Positions 14,118 through 26,590 of a stretch of 64,000 bases of DNA are shown piece after piece. Location of the stretch: NCBI GenBank assembly GCA_033675545.1, contig JAWDGP010003786.1:517001-581000 (forward strand), read 5' to 3'. A program made the position numbers and the translations under genes. The notes under the pieces were generated by a model. That model ran no database searches and had not been told where the DNA came from. It saw nothing but the letters and a program-made list of their open reading frames with translations. Numbering within the stretch: position 1 is the first letter of the stretch; every line of letters begins with the position of its first letter. Source of the stretch: Elysia crispata. Its lineage: Eukaryota; Mollusca; Gastropoda; Plakobranchidae.

Positions 14118-17100
14118 TCACAATGACTTTATACTCCACAAGTGCACTGCCTTGTCTCCTCCAACTGCTAAAATGGGCAGATTGAGATGCCAGGAAAGAC
14201 TGTAAGCCACCTTCAAGCTTGTGTTCACATGTTCCTAAAAAAATTTCAAATACATCACCATTATTATAAAAATGGGTGATCTTTGAAGAAAGCTTCTTTG
14301 AGAAACTTGTATACCAGATAAAAGATTTTTTAAATCAATGCTGACATTATTAGCGATACAAAATGATGATAAGTTAAGGTAAACACAGCAAGGATGGGAA
14401 AGCTCCATCATTTTCAATGTGAAAAAAAAAATAAAAACTCTCTTGATAAATTTAAACAAGTGAACAATAATTAAAGGATGTTAGATGGAAAATGTAGATA
14501 AGCTGCAAAGGTATTGAAATATACAAACATAGTTTTAATTTATTAAGTGAATACAATAGGCAAGCAATGTCAATAAATGGGTTTAGCTCCACCTCATAAC
14601 CATCCTGTAATTGAGATATATTTAAAAAGTGAAAAAATTAAGAAATCAAAACTCTTGTAGAGAGGCAATAAAGACTGATTTAAAACATTTTGAAAGCATG
14701 TTAGCTTTTTATAGAAAAAAGAAAATATATAAAACAAAGACTAAGCCATCGCTTTAGTTGTAGCTACCAGTAACGTTTTTTTAGTTTTAAGACATGTTTT
14801 TCAAAACCTCTCATTGTTTTCCCAAACAAATAAAAAATTAAGTGTCATTAGATGTGACCAAATTCTAACATTTTTACAGTCTAATGAAAGTTATAGCAAC
14901 TTTTTTTTATGTACTGGTTAAAATTTTTTTAAAATATTAAAATTTAAAAAAAAAAAAGGGTGTTTCACTAAGAAATGGATCAAATTTGACAAATCGATTT
15001 CAAACATTTGGGAGAGGAGGACTTAATAAAACTATTCAATGCATTTGCTATCAAAACAATAGAGATGGGCAAAAACTGCAAACAAAAAACGGTTTGTTTT
15101 CTAATGACTTCCTGTCAAAAATAATAAAATGAATTGTTTTGCCGCCCCCCCCCCCAAATGATTGAATTTACAAAGTAATATACTGTAGTCAAGTTTTCCA
15201 TGAGCAAGTTTCTTTATTTTGGGTGCAATCTTAGAGGGCTAAGCTTAATATATCTACTAAAATATATATTAAAAAAAAAAGTTGAAAGCATGCAAAAAAT
15301 GCTTTTTTTTGCTTCGATGCCCATATTAAATGAAAAATAAGATTTCTTTGCTTACACCACAACTAAAATTTGAACGCCTCTTGGATGCTTTTACAAATTT
15401 ATAATACTTTCAACATAAGAAAATCATATTCCTCTATCAAACATTTCACGGAAAAAGGAAGCTGACCTGCTGATGTCGTGTATTGAACACTTTGAGCTGT
15501 CGACCAGGTCTGCCACATGTGGCTACCAATGACTCATGGCAACGAGACCATCTGAACAGTCGTGCCCCTTCTGCATGGGCTTGTCGACGCTCTATGGGAA
15601 GGCTGTATCATAAAAAATATCAAAGAACATTGACTTTCCTGACAACATTGGGTAATGATACTATAAACTTAATAGAAAGGCAAACACTCTACTATTCATG
15701 TTGCTGTGTTATCAAACTGATGCAAAGAATTAGCTGAACAATGCTATGCCAATTGGGGGAGTAAAAAGACAAACCTAATGTTGAAACCTCATATCTGTGC
15801 TCATTCTAGAAATCAGCCTTCTTTATTGCAAATAGGTAGCTGAATTTTTGTTTGTTTTAAAGTTCCTATGTTTAGGGAGGGAGAAGCTGACATTTCCCAT
15901 AAATGAAGTTTTAGAAGAAACCAACAGGTAAAAAGAATGCTAGTAAATATGCTTTATTGATCAGACCATCATGGAATGTAGGCTATAAAAATCAGTTTAA
16001 AGCAAATAATCTTGACAAAAGAAAAATGGAGCTTTTAAACCAACTTTTGGAAGAATATGTAAATTAGAGATTTTAAAAATTAGTGTTTAAGTATTAAAAA
16101 AAGCTTTCTCTGATACAATCACTGAAGATAATGAAGAATCTAATGTCGTCTCATTTTGTTACAAAACAAAACTATGTTCAGAAAAATTATAACTTAGTAA
16201 TTTAACGAAGTTATTAAATTTTTGCAAAGCAAATTGATTGAGGCATCGTTTAAACTAATGTAAGTATTCAAATGGTTTGACAGGAAGAATTTGTTAACTT
16301 GGCAGACAAGAATGGACATGTATATTTTCAACAATTTTGGTAGTAAGGCTGATGATCAATCCCCATGCACAGCTAGATTGCACACTCAGTTTGATAGGAC
16401 ATTTTAATTTTTGTAACACTTTTTTTTTCAAAACTTCTCAAAGCCATGGATACCAAAAGTCACTGTTTAGTGTTTTGAATAACCTTGATCTGGTTGAAAA
16501 ACTCTATTTTGTCAACGTACTGAGTTTAAGCTGCAAAATGAAGCTGTAAGAAATCTGATTGGTTATTACAGGAGTTCACCCAAAACAAATTTGGCTTCCA
16601 ATATATTTTGAAATAAAAACAAGATTCTTTTTTTTTCAACTTCTCAAAACTTTTTAAAACCAATAATCCTCTGATTCCACTCCATTTAAATGCATTGCTG
16701 GTAAAATTTGGATCATTCAAGTTTAGCTGAATTTTACAAGGTTGAAAACGTTAATGGTGACAGCAAAAAAAATCATAGATAAATGCAGTCATGTTTGACA
16801 TATGGTCAGTTTGGACAGTAGATACTGATACCCGTCTATTCAATTCAAAGAATAAATTTATTCTACATGAACTTACTAAATGCCTGATCTTTGGTTTGAT
16901 TCAAGAATTCAATACCATAATTATGATAACAAACAGCAACAATTTGCATGATAAAACAAAACATGAAAGATCTCCCAGCAGCCCTTTCTTTGCTTATCTG
17001 CAGAAAAAAAAATCTCTAAACCTAGCTTGAACAGCAATAATCAGTACTCATTGACAGGTTTGACGAAATATTGAACGAGGCTGACATGCTGTCTGAGTCT

Positions 17101-20100
17101 ACAAGCCTATAACCATCCTCTACATTACTCTCTCTCAAACTCTTTTAGTTTTGCAGGCAACTGATAGATCAAAAAAACCAATTCTAGAACCTTCATTAAA
17201 GGTGACAAACTGTTTTTGCTTCATCCAGTCTGAATTCTTCTTGCCTAATATAGAAATAACGAAAACTGTCATACAATGCTAGAGGCTGAGACAGGCTGAA
17301 CATGTGGATGGCTCAGTGGTTGAGGGATGAGAACTGGACACAAATTTTTTTACTGAACTTTTCTTAAAATTGGTCAATGCGAGCCTGGCGGGGTAAGAAG
17401 GAGCATTCTCCCCACCCACCCCCCTTCACTAAACCAAAATTTGATTGTAAACAGAGCCATCATTATGTAGCGTTAATTTTATTTTTACTGATTTAGCTTA
17501 TAAATACATGTATGTGTTTATTTTCTGTGCTCAGACTAAAATTAGTTGGATGACCAGTTGTAGCCCAACTACAGCAGCTGCTGTGTCCCCCAAATGTTAT
17601 TGCTTTCTGTTATTCCAACTGATGCACCATTAAGGTTTACACATCGTAGTAAATATAAAAGCCTATCTTCTAGCTTACTTTCAGTTATATACTGAGCACT
17701 GCTCTCCTCATCTTAAGACATTTGAGCTAAACATGATCAATATCGATTAGGTCTAAATCTTATCACTGGGCTACACCAGGTCCTGGCCGTGTAAAATGGA
17801 AAAATGCTATCTATTATTTAGATCCAGATCTAGATTTATAATTATTTGCTTTGAATGAAAATCAGCTACTTGATCTATAATTATAGTCTCATGCAATGTC
17901 ATGCCCAGTTTCGATAGTCAGATACTTAGGATTTCCGAATAGACCTTAATAACCGACTAGATTTAGATACTGTATCTTGACCCCAAAAATTTGTCTAGTC
18001 GTATTAACTATCATCAGATAAAGAAATAATAATGATCCTGTGTTGAAAATAACAGCGAGGTCTCGGCATGAAGATGGAGAGAATGAAGTTTTTCAGACAA
18101 ACATACAATAAAGTGAACAACTCGTTGGCACTAACATCTTGGACGGTTTCAACTACAATACAAATCTCAATATTGTACTTACAAATCTCAATATTGTACT
18201 TCAAAGTATGAACAAGAATATAAAAATACACGATATTGATATATTATATTGCGCAGTTCTATTCTTTCGCACAGACTGATACTATTAAATGACGGCAAAA
18301 TATAGTACTCGTCATAGAATTATATTTTCATTATTTCTTTTTACTTAAAATTTTTTAAACGTTCAACCTTAGGGATAAAAGTCAGACTGGCACAAGGAAA
18401 ATATTTACGAAGGATGACAAAATATTCAGAAATCTGTGACTTTACTGAAAATTCTCTTCCTTGAATTGTTAAGTGCCTGGTCCTGTCTTGGCAAGGCAAT
18501 TTGCGCCATATCGAGATGCAGGTTAAGTCACTCTTCATTCCATATGTTCTTATGTTTTCACTTATTTCGTCTTATTTGTTAGTCCCAACTAGATCTAGGT
18601 TTATAGTTGATTTTTGTATACTATTTATTTTTTCCAGCCAACAAAGCTTGATATCTCTTAGTCATCTTTCTACCCATTTAATGTGCTGACTAACCAGACA
18701 CAATTAGGTTTATTCCTCTTTTCTATGATAGATCCAACAAGCGAGGGTCAGAAGACAATCTACAGGCATGTGGCCACTTACTAAGCTGCTTCTTAAACTA
18801 TGAGTGGTTGAAAAGGATATGGTTGGAAAGAATTTTTACAGGATGTTGAGGATACAAGCTGTCTCTAATTGCGTTTTACAGTAGGATTTATAGAGGGATA
18901 TCAAAACAGAGCAGTTACAGCAAATTGGTCTTCTTTACAAAAAGTCTGCATGAAAAAGATGGTCGCGAGGGCAGGTTGGAATGTGTTTATTTCGTATATG
19001 CAGCACACAATAAGCAGGCATAAATATACCACACAAACCTTGAAGAGGAAACATCAAAGACAAGCCAGTCAGAGCCACAAACAGCCCCGACCAACAAGTT
19101 ATTGTGCCGTGACCAATCAGCAGACAGCAGGGGACTTTGGTTACAGGACAGGCTTTGGATTGGTTGCTGGTTATGCAGGGAGAAGAATCGAATCAGACCA
19201 TCTTTCTGTGCAACCATTAGCTGAGGAAAAGTTGTCAGAACTAATATTCACTTAAGGTAAATAATTTTCTTTTCATTACATCTTGATCTTTAAGAGATGT
19301 CTCAATATTTTATTCATTAGCTATTTAACAAAAAATTGGTTTGCCAGTGTCATTGAAAACCAAAAAAGTGCAAATTAAAAATATTCAATATAAACATTAA
19401 AATCCTAATTTCAATACTGATCTTCATCTTTTTATACTAATACATCAATAGACTCAACTAAAAACACAGTACTTTATAAGGTTCATCTCCATGCCAAGCC
19501 ACAGCCATGCCTGGGGATGTCAACTGGTAGAGAATTTCCTGCTGAGCATCTGTCACACTCCAGACACGGCATGTCAGATCATCTCCTGTACTAGCCAAGT
19601 GGGTACCCTCTTTAGGGTCAAAGGTAAGGGCATTTACAAAACCATTATGACCCCAGAGAGTCTGTAAAAGTTGAAAGTAAAAATTGTTACAACTCAACAA
19701 AACAGGCTTCAATGAGCAGAAGAAAAAAAATCATGCCTTCTACCTTTTGTGAATTACCTTTAATGCAGATTTCTTTTTTACTTTACATCTTTTTATTCTT
19801 TTATATCTTGTATGGAATGTTCATAGAGTAATAGTCTTCACAAGCATAAACTTTTAAGCTTTTACACGTTTAAAATTCCCAAAATTTCTTTAAAAATCAC
19901 CATTTTGATCTGCCCTTAGTAATATGAACAGCAAAGTTTTTTATCACATGAACAACAAATAATTTATTTGACTTCAGAAAAACTGGTCCTATAAATGACA
20001 TTCTACTGTTTTTGCTTGTTTTTTTTTTTAATTGTATTGTCTATTTTGACTTTATATCAAAGCCCTTTGATAAAACACCCCCTGATTATGTTAATTGATT

Positions 20101-21812
20101 CTTGAGGGACAAAAAACTCAGGCTAAATGAGTTTTTTCAAAGCTTTATCAAATCAAAATAACATACAATATGCTTCCTATTAACAAGTCTCCATAGCATT
20201 GAAATCTAGTTATCTTTGTGACTGTGTCAATTTCACATTCTCAATGGGCATACTTCCTGATTCAATATTATTGGTCTTTGTTCATTGGCTAAGAGATTAC
20301 ATAATATCTGTTAAAAGTGTCATCAGTTCAAATTTTCATCGGTCAAATGCTTTAAAATAATAATTACCACATTTTTCATGAACATTCAAATTAACATCAG
20401 TCATACATTTATAATGTTCATGGAATTGAAAGAAAAAAAAGGCTAACAGTTATCAAGCTTTTTAATTTTGTCACAAATTAAAAAATAAATCCCCAATCTT
20501 CAATCACCTTGATTGAATTCGTTGCATTCAAGTCAGTGGCATATATCTTCAGGGTTCTGTCATCTGCAGCCACTGCAAAGCTATAGAGAAACGATATAAA
20601 TATTATAAATTTATTACTTTGAAGTAATATGATTGTTTGGAAATGCTTTTCTTTATTTGGGATTAATCCACATTCATAAGAGATTCATAAATTTTTTTGA
20701 AATTCAATGTTTTAATACAGAAATGAAGTGAAACATGTTCAATAAAATTAACAACCACATCAAACCTATGCATGCAGAAAAATTATCAAACAGATGAAGT
20801 TTTCATATTGCTTAGTCTACCTTATTGTTTTTGGTAAGACATGCAAAGATGTTTGTGGACTCCAGGCTATGCAGAGAGGATTGCATTTCAATGGAAAATC
20901 TTGCAATCTGGTATACTCAATGCTATCCTTCATCTCACTGTCCTCTTCCTAAATGAAAAAATATTATAAATTCATATTATGTGTTTTAAAAACATTTAAT
21001 TTGTATCTACGGTTCACTTGAAAAAAAAAAAAAAAAAAAGTGGGGGGGTTAAAAAAATCATGGAGGCATGCAAGATTTTCTTTATTAGATCATCACTGGG
21101 TTTTTTTTAAATGAGGTATAGAAATCTATGTACTAATCACTTATTTATAGACCAACTATTTGAATTTGTGTTCATAGAAATCTGTAATCAGTTCCTGTAC
21201 TGTAATAATAGTAATAAGAGAAAGAGAAATAGATCAGTATTCTAAATCAAATTGTGATTCACAAGACGTCAGTTGTTTGTAAATTATGTAATACTCTCAT
21301 CTTATGAGTTACATCAAAGCATTGCTAATTAAAGCCACAAAAATATCAGTCCATAAAAATTCGGGCACTAAGCCTAAGGGGCTCTCGTTTCTTTTGAGCT
21401 AATCTAGATCTAAACCTACACAGAAAATCAGTATATTTTTAAAAACATTAAAAACTAAAAGTGTGGGTTGACAATAGTAAAAAAAGAAACAAAAAGAAAG
21501 ATACCGGAAAATCTAGATTTAAGAACTGGATCGAGATTTAGGCCTACATCTCTTATCTTTCGCATTCACTCCTCCAAAATAGATTTTTTAACTGAGTTGA
21601 GATATAATTTAAAATCTAAATCTAGCTCTCCATTCAGTTTTCTAGGATGTACTAGAGTTTACCTGGAAGCGGCAAGAGAATATGGAAACACCTGAACTGG
21701 TTGTTCCCACTGCTAGAAGTTGACTTGACCATTCAAATGGTGAAAATTCCACACATTGAACCGTGCCATCACATGGTATAATGCAAGTGCTATCTGAAGA
21801 TCTGTTTTTCAT
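14118..21812 (-). CDS. NUP37: Nucleoporin Nup37 (WD-repeat protein)
   Basis: Nup37 is a WD40 beta-propeller subunit of the Nup107-160 (Y) complex of the nuclear pore. In gene order the exons are 21812-21663, 20948-20821, 20580-20508, 19661-19473, 19220-about 19039, about 15591-15467 and 14234-14118. Diagnostic blocks are VQCVEFSPFEW (exon 1), NPLCIAWSPQTS (exon 2), FAVAADDRTLKIYATDL (exon 3), TLWGHNGFVNALTFDPKEG with TCRVWSV (exon 4), LMVAQKDGLIRFFSL with GSDWLVFDV (exon 5), ARLFRWSRCHESLVAT (exon 6) and YSLSWHLNLPILAVGGD (exon 7), ending in TGA. These follow human NUP37 in order, and the total of about 320 residues matches the family. The junction between exons 5 and 6 does not join in phase with the most obvious sites. 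A donor at 19034 with an acceptor before 15589 would restore frame, or a microexon is missing. The head-to-head neighbour is PPIL6; the 3' neighbour is SYTL, convergent. Confidence 0.93.
14235..15466 (-). other. NUP37 intron 6
   Basis: AT-rich, with an A run near 14945-14957 and a C run near 15144. No exon is seen. Confidence 0.7.
17296..17345 (+). repeat. Possible SINE fragment with an A-box
   Basis: GGCTCAGTGGTTGAG at about 17310 matches a tRNA-type A box, but no B box follows, so this would be a truncated copy within NUP37 intron 5. Confidence 0.25.
18160..18201. repeat. Perfect 21-bp tandem duplication
   Basis: The unit ACAAATCTCAATATTGTACT plus T occurs twice without a mismatch, in NUP37 intron 5. 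Confidence 0.9.
19662..20507 (-). other. NUP37 intron 3
   Basis: AT-rich, no other feature seen. The neighbouring introns (20581-20820 and 20949-21662) are likewise plain, apart from an A run with a G run near 21019-21047. Confidence 0.7.
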
Positions 21813-22349
21813 TTTTATTTTGGTTTGCTTAAAAGCTAACTAGCCCTAGACTATTTCTATGCGTCAGATAGTACTTAATCGTTAAGACAAGTTTTCGAAT
21901 ATTTAAACTTAAGCCATATGATTATCGATGAGTATAATAGTTTTGATTCATCCTCGTTTACTTAGAAACGGTGAGAGCGCAGTCTCCCACTTTATTTCTT
22001 GATTTGTTTTGAGATACTGTGCCGAGCACAAAGGTAAGACCAACCCTTAAAGACAAAATCAAAATAAAACAAAAAGACATTGCATTTTAAGCACCATTAT
22101 TTAAAAATAACACTTAAATTGCTTTATAAATCATTATAATTAAACAATGTTATATGATTACATCGTGAATCAAAAGAAATAGAAGGAGAATGAATATAAT
22201 TATCGCAATAGAATTTACAAAAAAAAAAAAAAAAAAAATGACAACTCGGCCATAAAGTGCTTAAAATATGTTTTTATTTTAAAGAGTTCGTTTTATGAGA
22301 GTAATCAGACTGTTGTCCCTTGCCGTATCCAAGAGGTTTGTTTGGCAAC
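21813..22349. promoter_or_regulatory. Probable bidirectional promoter between NUP37 and PPIL6
   Basis: The two start codons face away from each other and are 537 bp apart, so both transcripts must begin here or run into each other. I see no clear TATA box. There is a run of about 20 A near 22219-22238. The sequence next to the PPIL6 start (GGCAACATGGCGGGCGG) is GC-rich relative to its surroundings, as in housekeeping promoters. The call rests on geometry rather than on recognised factor sites. Confidence 0.6.
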
Positions 22350-22614
22350 ATGGCGGGCGGCGTTTGCAAAATTGCTCTTTACGGGCTAATAAATGATGTT
22401 AGCTTTATTAAAGCAAAGTCTTGTGTGGAGGTACAGCAATATATTTTGATCTTTTAAATATATAGATATTTACCAGGGTAAATTACTCGGTCATGTTACA
22501 TACGAATTGTAAATTTATCAAGATCTAGATGTCCCAACACTGTCTTGTCTTCAAAACAGTTCAATGAGTCGCTGTCGATAATTTAAATGTGCAAAAATAA
22601 TTCTAATAATAATG

Positions 22615-22687
<73 letters not shown>

Positions 22688-25600
22688 TTGAACAATAAAT
22701 ACATTTCTCATTCTATTACTCTTTCACATTGACCTGGATCTCATATCACGAGTAATAATTCTGTGATTTTATGCATTTTTCACCATTGGGAAACTAAGTA
22801 AAATGTTTTGCCCTAAATATGGGGGATTTGGGAAGGACTCATTTGAATGCCAAGGAATTTATATCGATGAAACACTACAGATGTGTATGGATTAGTTCAA
22901 GACTATTAAATGTGATTCTTATAATACAGGTATCACTTGGTTTTGTTCCTTTGCTGTTTTGTTCCTTAAATTCATTACATCTTAACCCCTTGACTGCTAC
23001 ACAATTTTCCGTGCCCCATGCTTAGGAAATTCTTGTGACACTATGGCTATGCCTGACATGTAAAAATTTGATACAACTCTGGATCTAGAAATAATACCAA
23101 AAACTATATATCAAAGGCAAAGCCATGGCTTGCTAGTCAATATCTAGATCTAGTCAAGACTGACGCTCTTTCATACAATATGAGCTAGATCTAGATTCTA
23201 CAAGCCAAACACACTGGGAAACGGCTTTGTGTGTGTATATGTGCGTATGTGTGTTTCACATCTGTTAAACTTTCTTTGTCAGACTTTGATAATACCATGA
23301 ACTTTTAAAAGTCTAGAGAAAAATTTGAGCTTTGAACTGATTTTCAATGTAGCTAAACAAAACTTGCTATATTGAGCACGCACAGTGTACGTACACAGTG
23401 CATGGGATACCCTTCAGAGAGGCATGTACATAGGAGGTACACAGCCCAGAGAAGTGGTTAAAAATGAAGGTCATGCTGGTGGTAACTATACATCAGCTTC
23501 TTAATTAATTGCTAGTTTGAGGTATTTTGTAATTTAAAGCTAGGTATTAAACTTCACAGGAAAAAGATTCAACATAACAGCGTACAGGAATGCCTCACAA
23601 AGTATTCTGGACCTAAGAGGGTTAAAATATTTTTGTTCTCATGCTAGAATTATATGTAAATTCTTTATACACTGGTCTATTAGAAGAGCAGGATGAGACA
23701 TTTTGGCGTGCTGAAAGCATGATACCAAGTTTAAATGAGTAGGGATGTTTATGGATGGATTTAAAATCTGTCATTCTCAGCTACAGCTTGAATGAAGGTA
23801 AAAATATGAGGTGTAAGTCCTGTAACCAGGCTGTGGAAAAGGAGTGTGTGTGTACGTTTCAGATTAACTGATTGATTGCTATAATTGTTTTGTGAAACTT
23901 TAACATACACTTTTCCAAACATGATGCAATTGTTATTTAGATGGTAACTACTGTATCATTTTCTTGATTGTTGGTTCTAAATGAACTTTGTACATGGATA
24001 CATGAAATATAAATTGACCCTGATTTGTACCATCAAGCCTCTCACTTGTTTAACCCACTGCCAACATGTATACTCCTTTCAAATGGTGATAAAACATATG
24101 CACTACATTGTAAATAAAGTGCTGAAACTGAAAACGATATATCAATAATAAGATTAGATGGGACAATTTTTTTGATAAAGTTATGAGACACATAAGGCTG
24201 TACCCTCTTATTCTAAATTTGCCGCAAACTAATTATTAACCCAAGAGGCCAGATCCCTGAGATAGGCAGATAAGATCAAATGTTACTCATTAAAACTTGA
24301 GAGTTTACTTTAAAAGGAGAAAAGGCTTTACAACCATATTTAACTTAGTGAATCTTTTGCTGAATCCAAAACGTTATCCTTAGTAATCTTGGAATGACAA
24401 ATTACAATATTTAATCAGCTTTAGCTCAAAACAGTTATTAATGATTAATGCCTGAATTGCCCTGGATGCCTAACAATATTGTCAAACTTACATAAGAAAT
24501 TAGTTTGAAATATTTTTTTGCCTCCATTTCTTGCTAGGATCTCTACAGAAGAGAGCCACAAAAATTTCAGAATCCTTTGATAGAGGGCATGCTTCAGTTT
24601 GATTGGGATATCTTTATAGACAAGAAACGTAAGGTAAGTTTAAACAAAAAAAAAACATAGTGTAAATGAAGGGAGGAAAATTGCCAGAGACAGTGACAGA
24701 CAGACAGAAAAAAGATATCCAGACAAATGAAAAAGCCTATAAAATACATTTTCATAGTTAATAGATTATATACTTTATTATTTTTTTTCTATCTATGATT
24801 ATAATTATTGAACTGCTTGGACAAAAAGTTTCTTATTTCATAGGTCCACAATTGCCACATAGCTTCAGTTTAGTACTTTCCAATTTTTTTATTTTTTTTT
24901 TTAAATACAAATCTATTTTAATTTTTTCAAAACTTCATTCACTGTATTCTGATTATAATTTTTGGGTATGAAAAAAAGGCACTAATAATTTATTTAACAG
25001 GAGTTGCGTGGTGAAGTATGGGCTTTCCATGACAAAGCCATAGCTTTTGTCAATGATGAACTTATTGGAGGCCCTGAGGATCTTATTACCTGGGCAGAAG
25101 ACAACCATTGTTTTGAAGAATACAGACCAGAGCCTCTCTATGATACTCTCACAGAGGAGGCCTACAAGGCTAAGCTCAACTCCCAGGATCATGATCATGT
25201 GTTTTTAGATATCACTATCAGCGGTGAGTCTGTTGGGACCCTGGTTATAGAGGTAAGTGGCAGTTTTTTAAAGATTATTTCATAAAAATCTAATAATTCA
25301 TATCATATTTTTCTTGCATTCGGTGACAATATGTTGGATGTATCAATATTGATAACTGGGGATTTTGACTGAATAGGCAATACATCTTTCTGAACTTGTG
25401 AAGTGAATTATGAAATGGATGAAATTGCAAGTAAGTTTATAAAAACAACATTTGAAAAAAAAATAAGAAAATCGTCTCTTTCATCACTTTGAAATTCACA
25501 ATTTTAATTATATCTTAACTTTGAGTTTTTATACAAGTTGTGGATGAATTTCATAGATTTTATCTGCATTGAACTGACTTTTGTTTAAGAGAATTAAAAG

Positions 25601-26546
25601 ATTGGGACATGCAATTGAAAGTAAAAACTACATATCAAATTTGCTTTGTTAAATGTAACCTCTACTTATCAGGATTTAGTTTTTGAGTCAAAGGATACCA
25701 CTCATCACAAGCTTTTCAAATCATGTGTGCTGCATTATTCCCACACCACAAAAGTCAATACACAATTCAATTTTCATGAAGGTCATGAACAAATGGGAAA
25801 AAGACTGCTTTGAAAAATTCAAAATATCATGTGCAGTTACATTTAATTCCAGCTGTACTCAGATCTCGCCCCCAAGACCTGTGCAAACTTCCTCCAGCTT
25901 TGTTCAGGAGAAAAGGGCATGGCAGAGGAATCAGGCTACAAATTGACATATGAAAATTCAATCTTTCACCGAATTGTCAGGAATGGCTGGATACAAGGGG
26001 GAGGCAAGTTGGCAGTTTAAATCTTGTGCTTTCTTTTATCAGCATTTCATGTCATAATTTAAGAGTCATAATATTGAATAAAAAAAAAAAAAATTGACAT
26101 GTTGTAAATGAAAGTGCTACAAGAGACTTTATATATATACATATATATATATGGGATTTTAAGGCTCATGTTGGAAATTACTGTTTTGAGCTATTGGGCT
26201 TCAAACATAAAAAATCAATTTTTCTAGGTTTCCCACTTTTAGCTTCTTATGAACTATCACCATTTTTCTATTTTGTCAAAAAGTGTCAAGCCCAAAAGAA
26301 ACTTTAAATATGCTTTATGGTGTTTTGTGAAAATAACTGCAACCCTGCATGAAAACTTTCCATAACTTTAAACACATTTTTCTCAGTTTCTCATTCCCCA
26401 GCCTTGTGTTAAGTTTTGGGTCATACCTCAGCCAAAAACAAATATATTCTAAAAATTTCAACTGTTTTATGCAGGGATGAGCTTTAAAAAAATATGGAAA
26501 TCACAATTTGTCCACACTAGCCATTGAGCCTAAAAATTGCAGGGCA

Positions 26547-26590
<44 letters not shown>

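Larger units (their letters stand above)
15592..19038 (-). other. NUP37 intron 5
   Basis: Contains the possible SINE fragment (17296-17345) and the 21-bp duplication (18160-18201). A missing microexon of NUP37 could lie here, but I could not find one. Confidence 0.6.

Noticed and set aside
18869..19255. 128-codon plus-strand frame
   Set aside because: It is antisense to NUP37 exon 5, which has clear WD-repeat similarity.
22320..22352. Possible RFX X-box (GGCAAC next to the PPIL6 start)
   Set aside because: Only one half-site is clear; the other half is missing at the required spacing.
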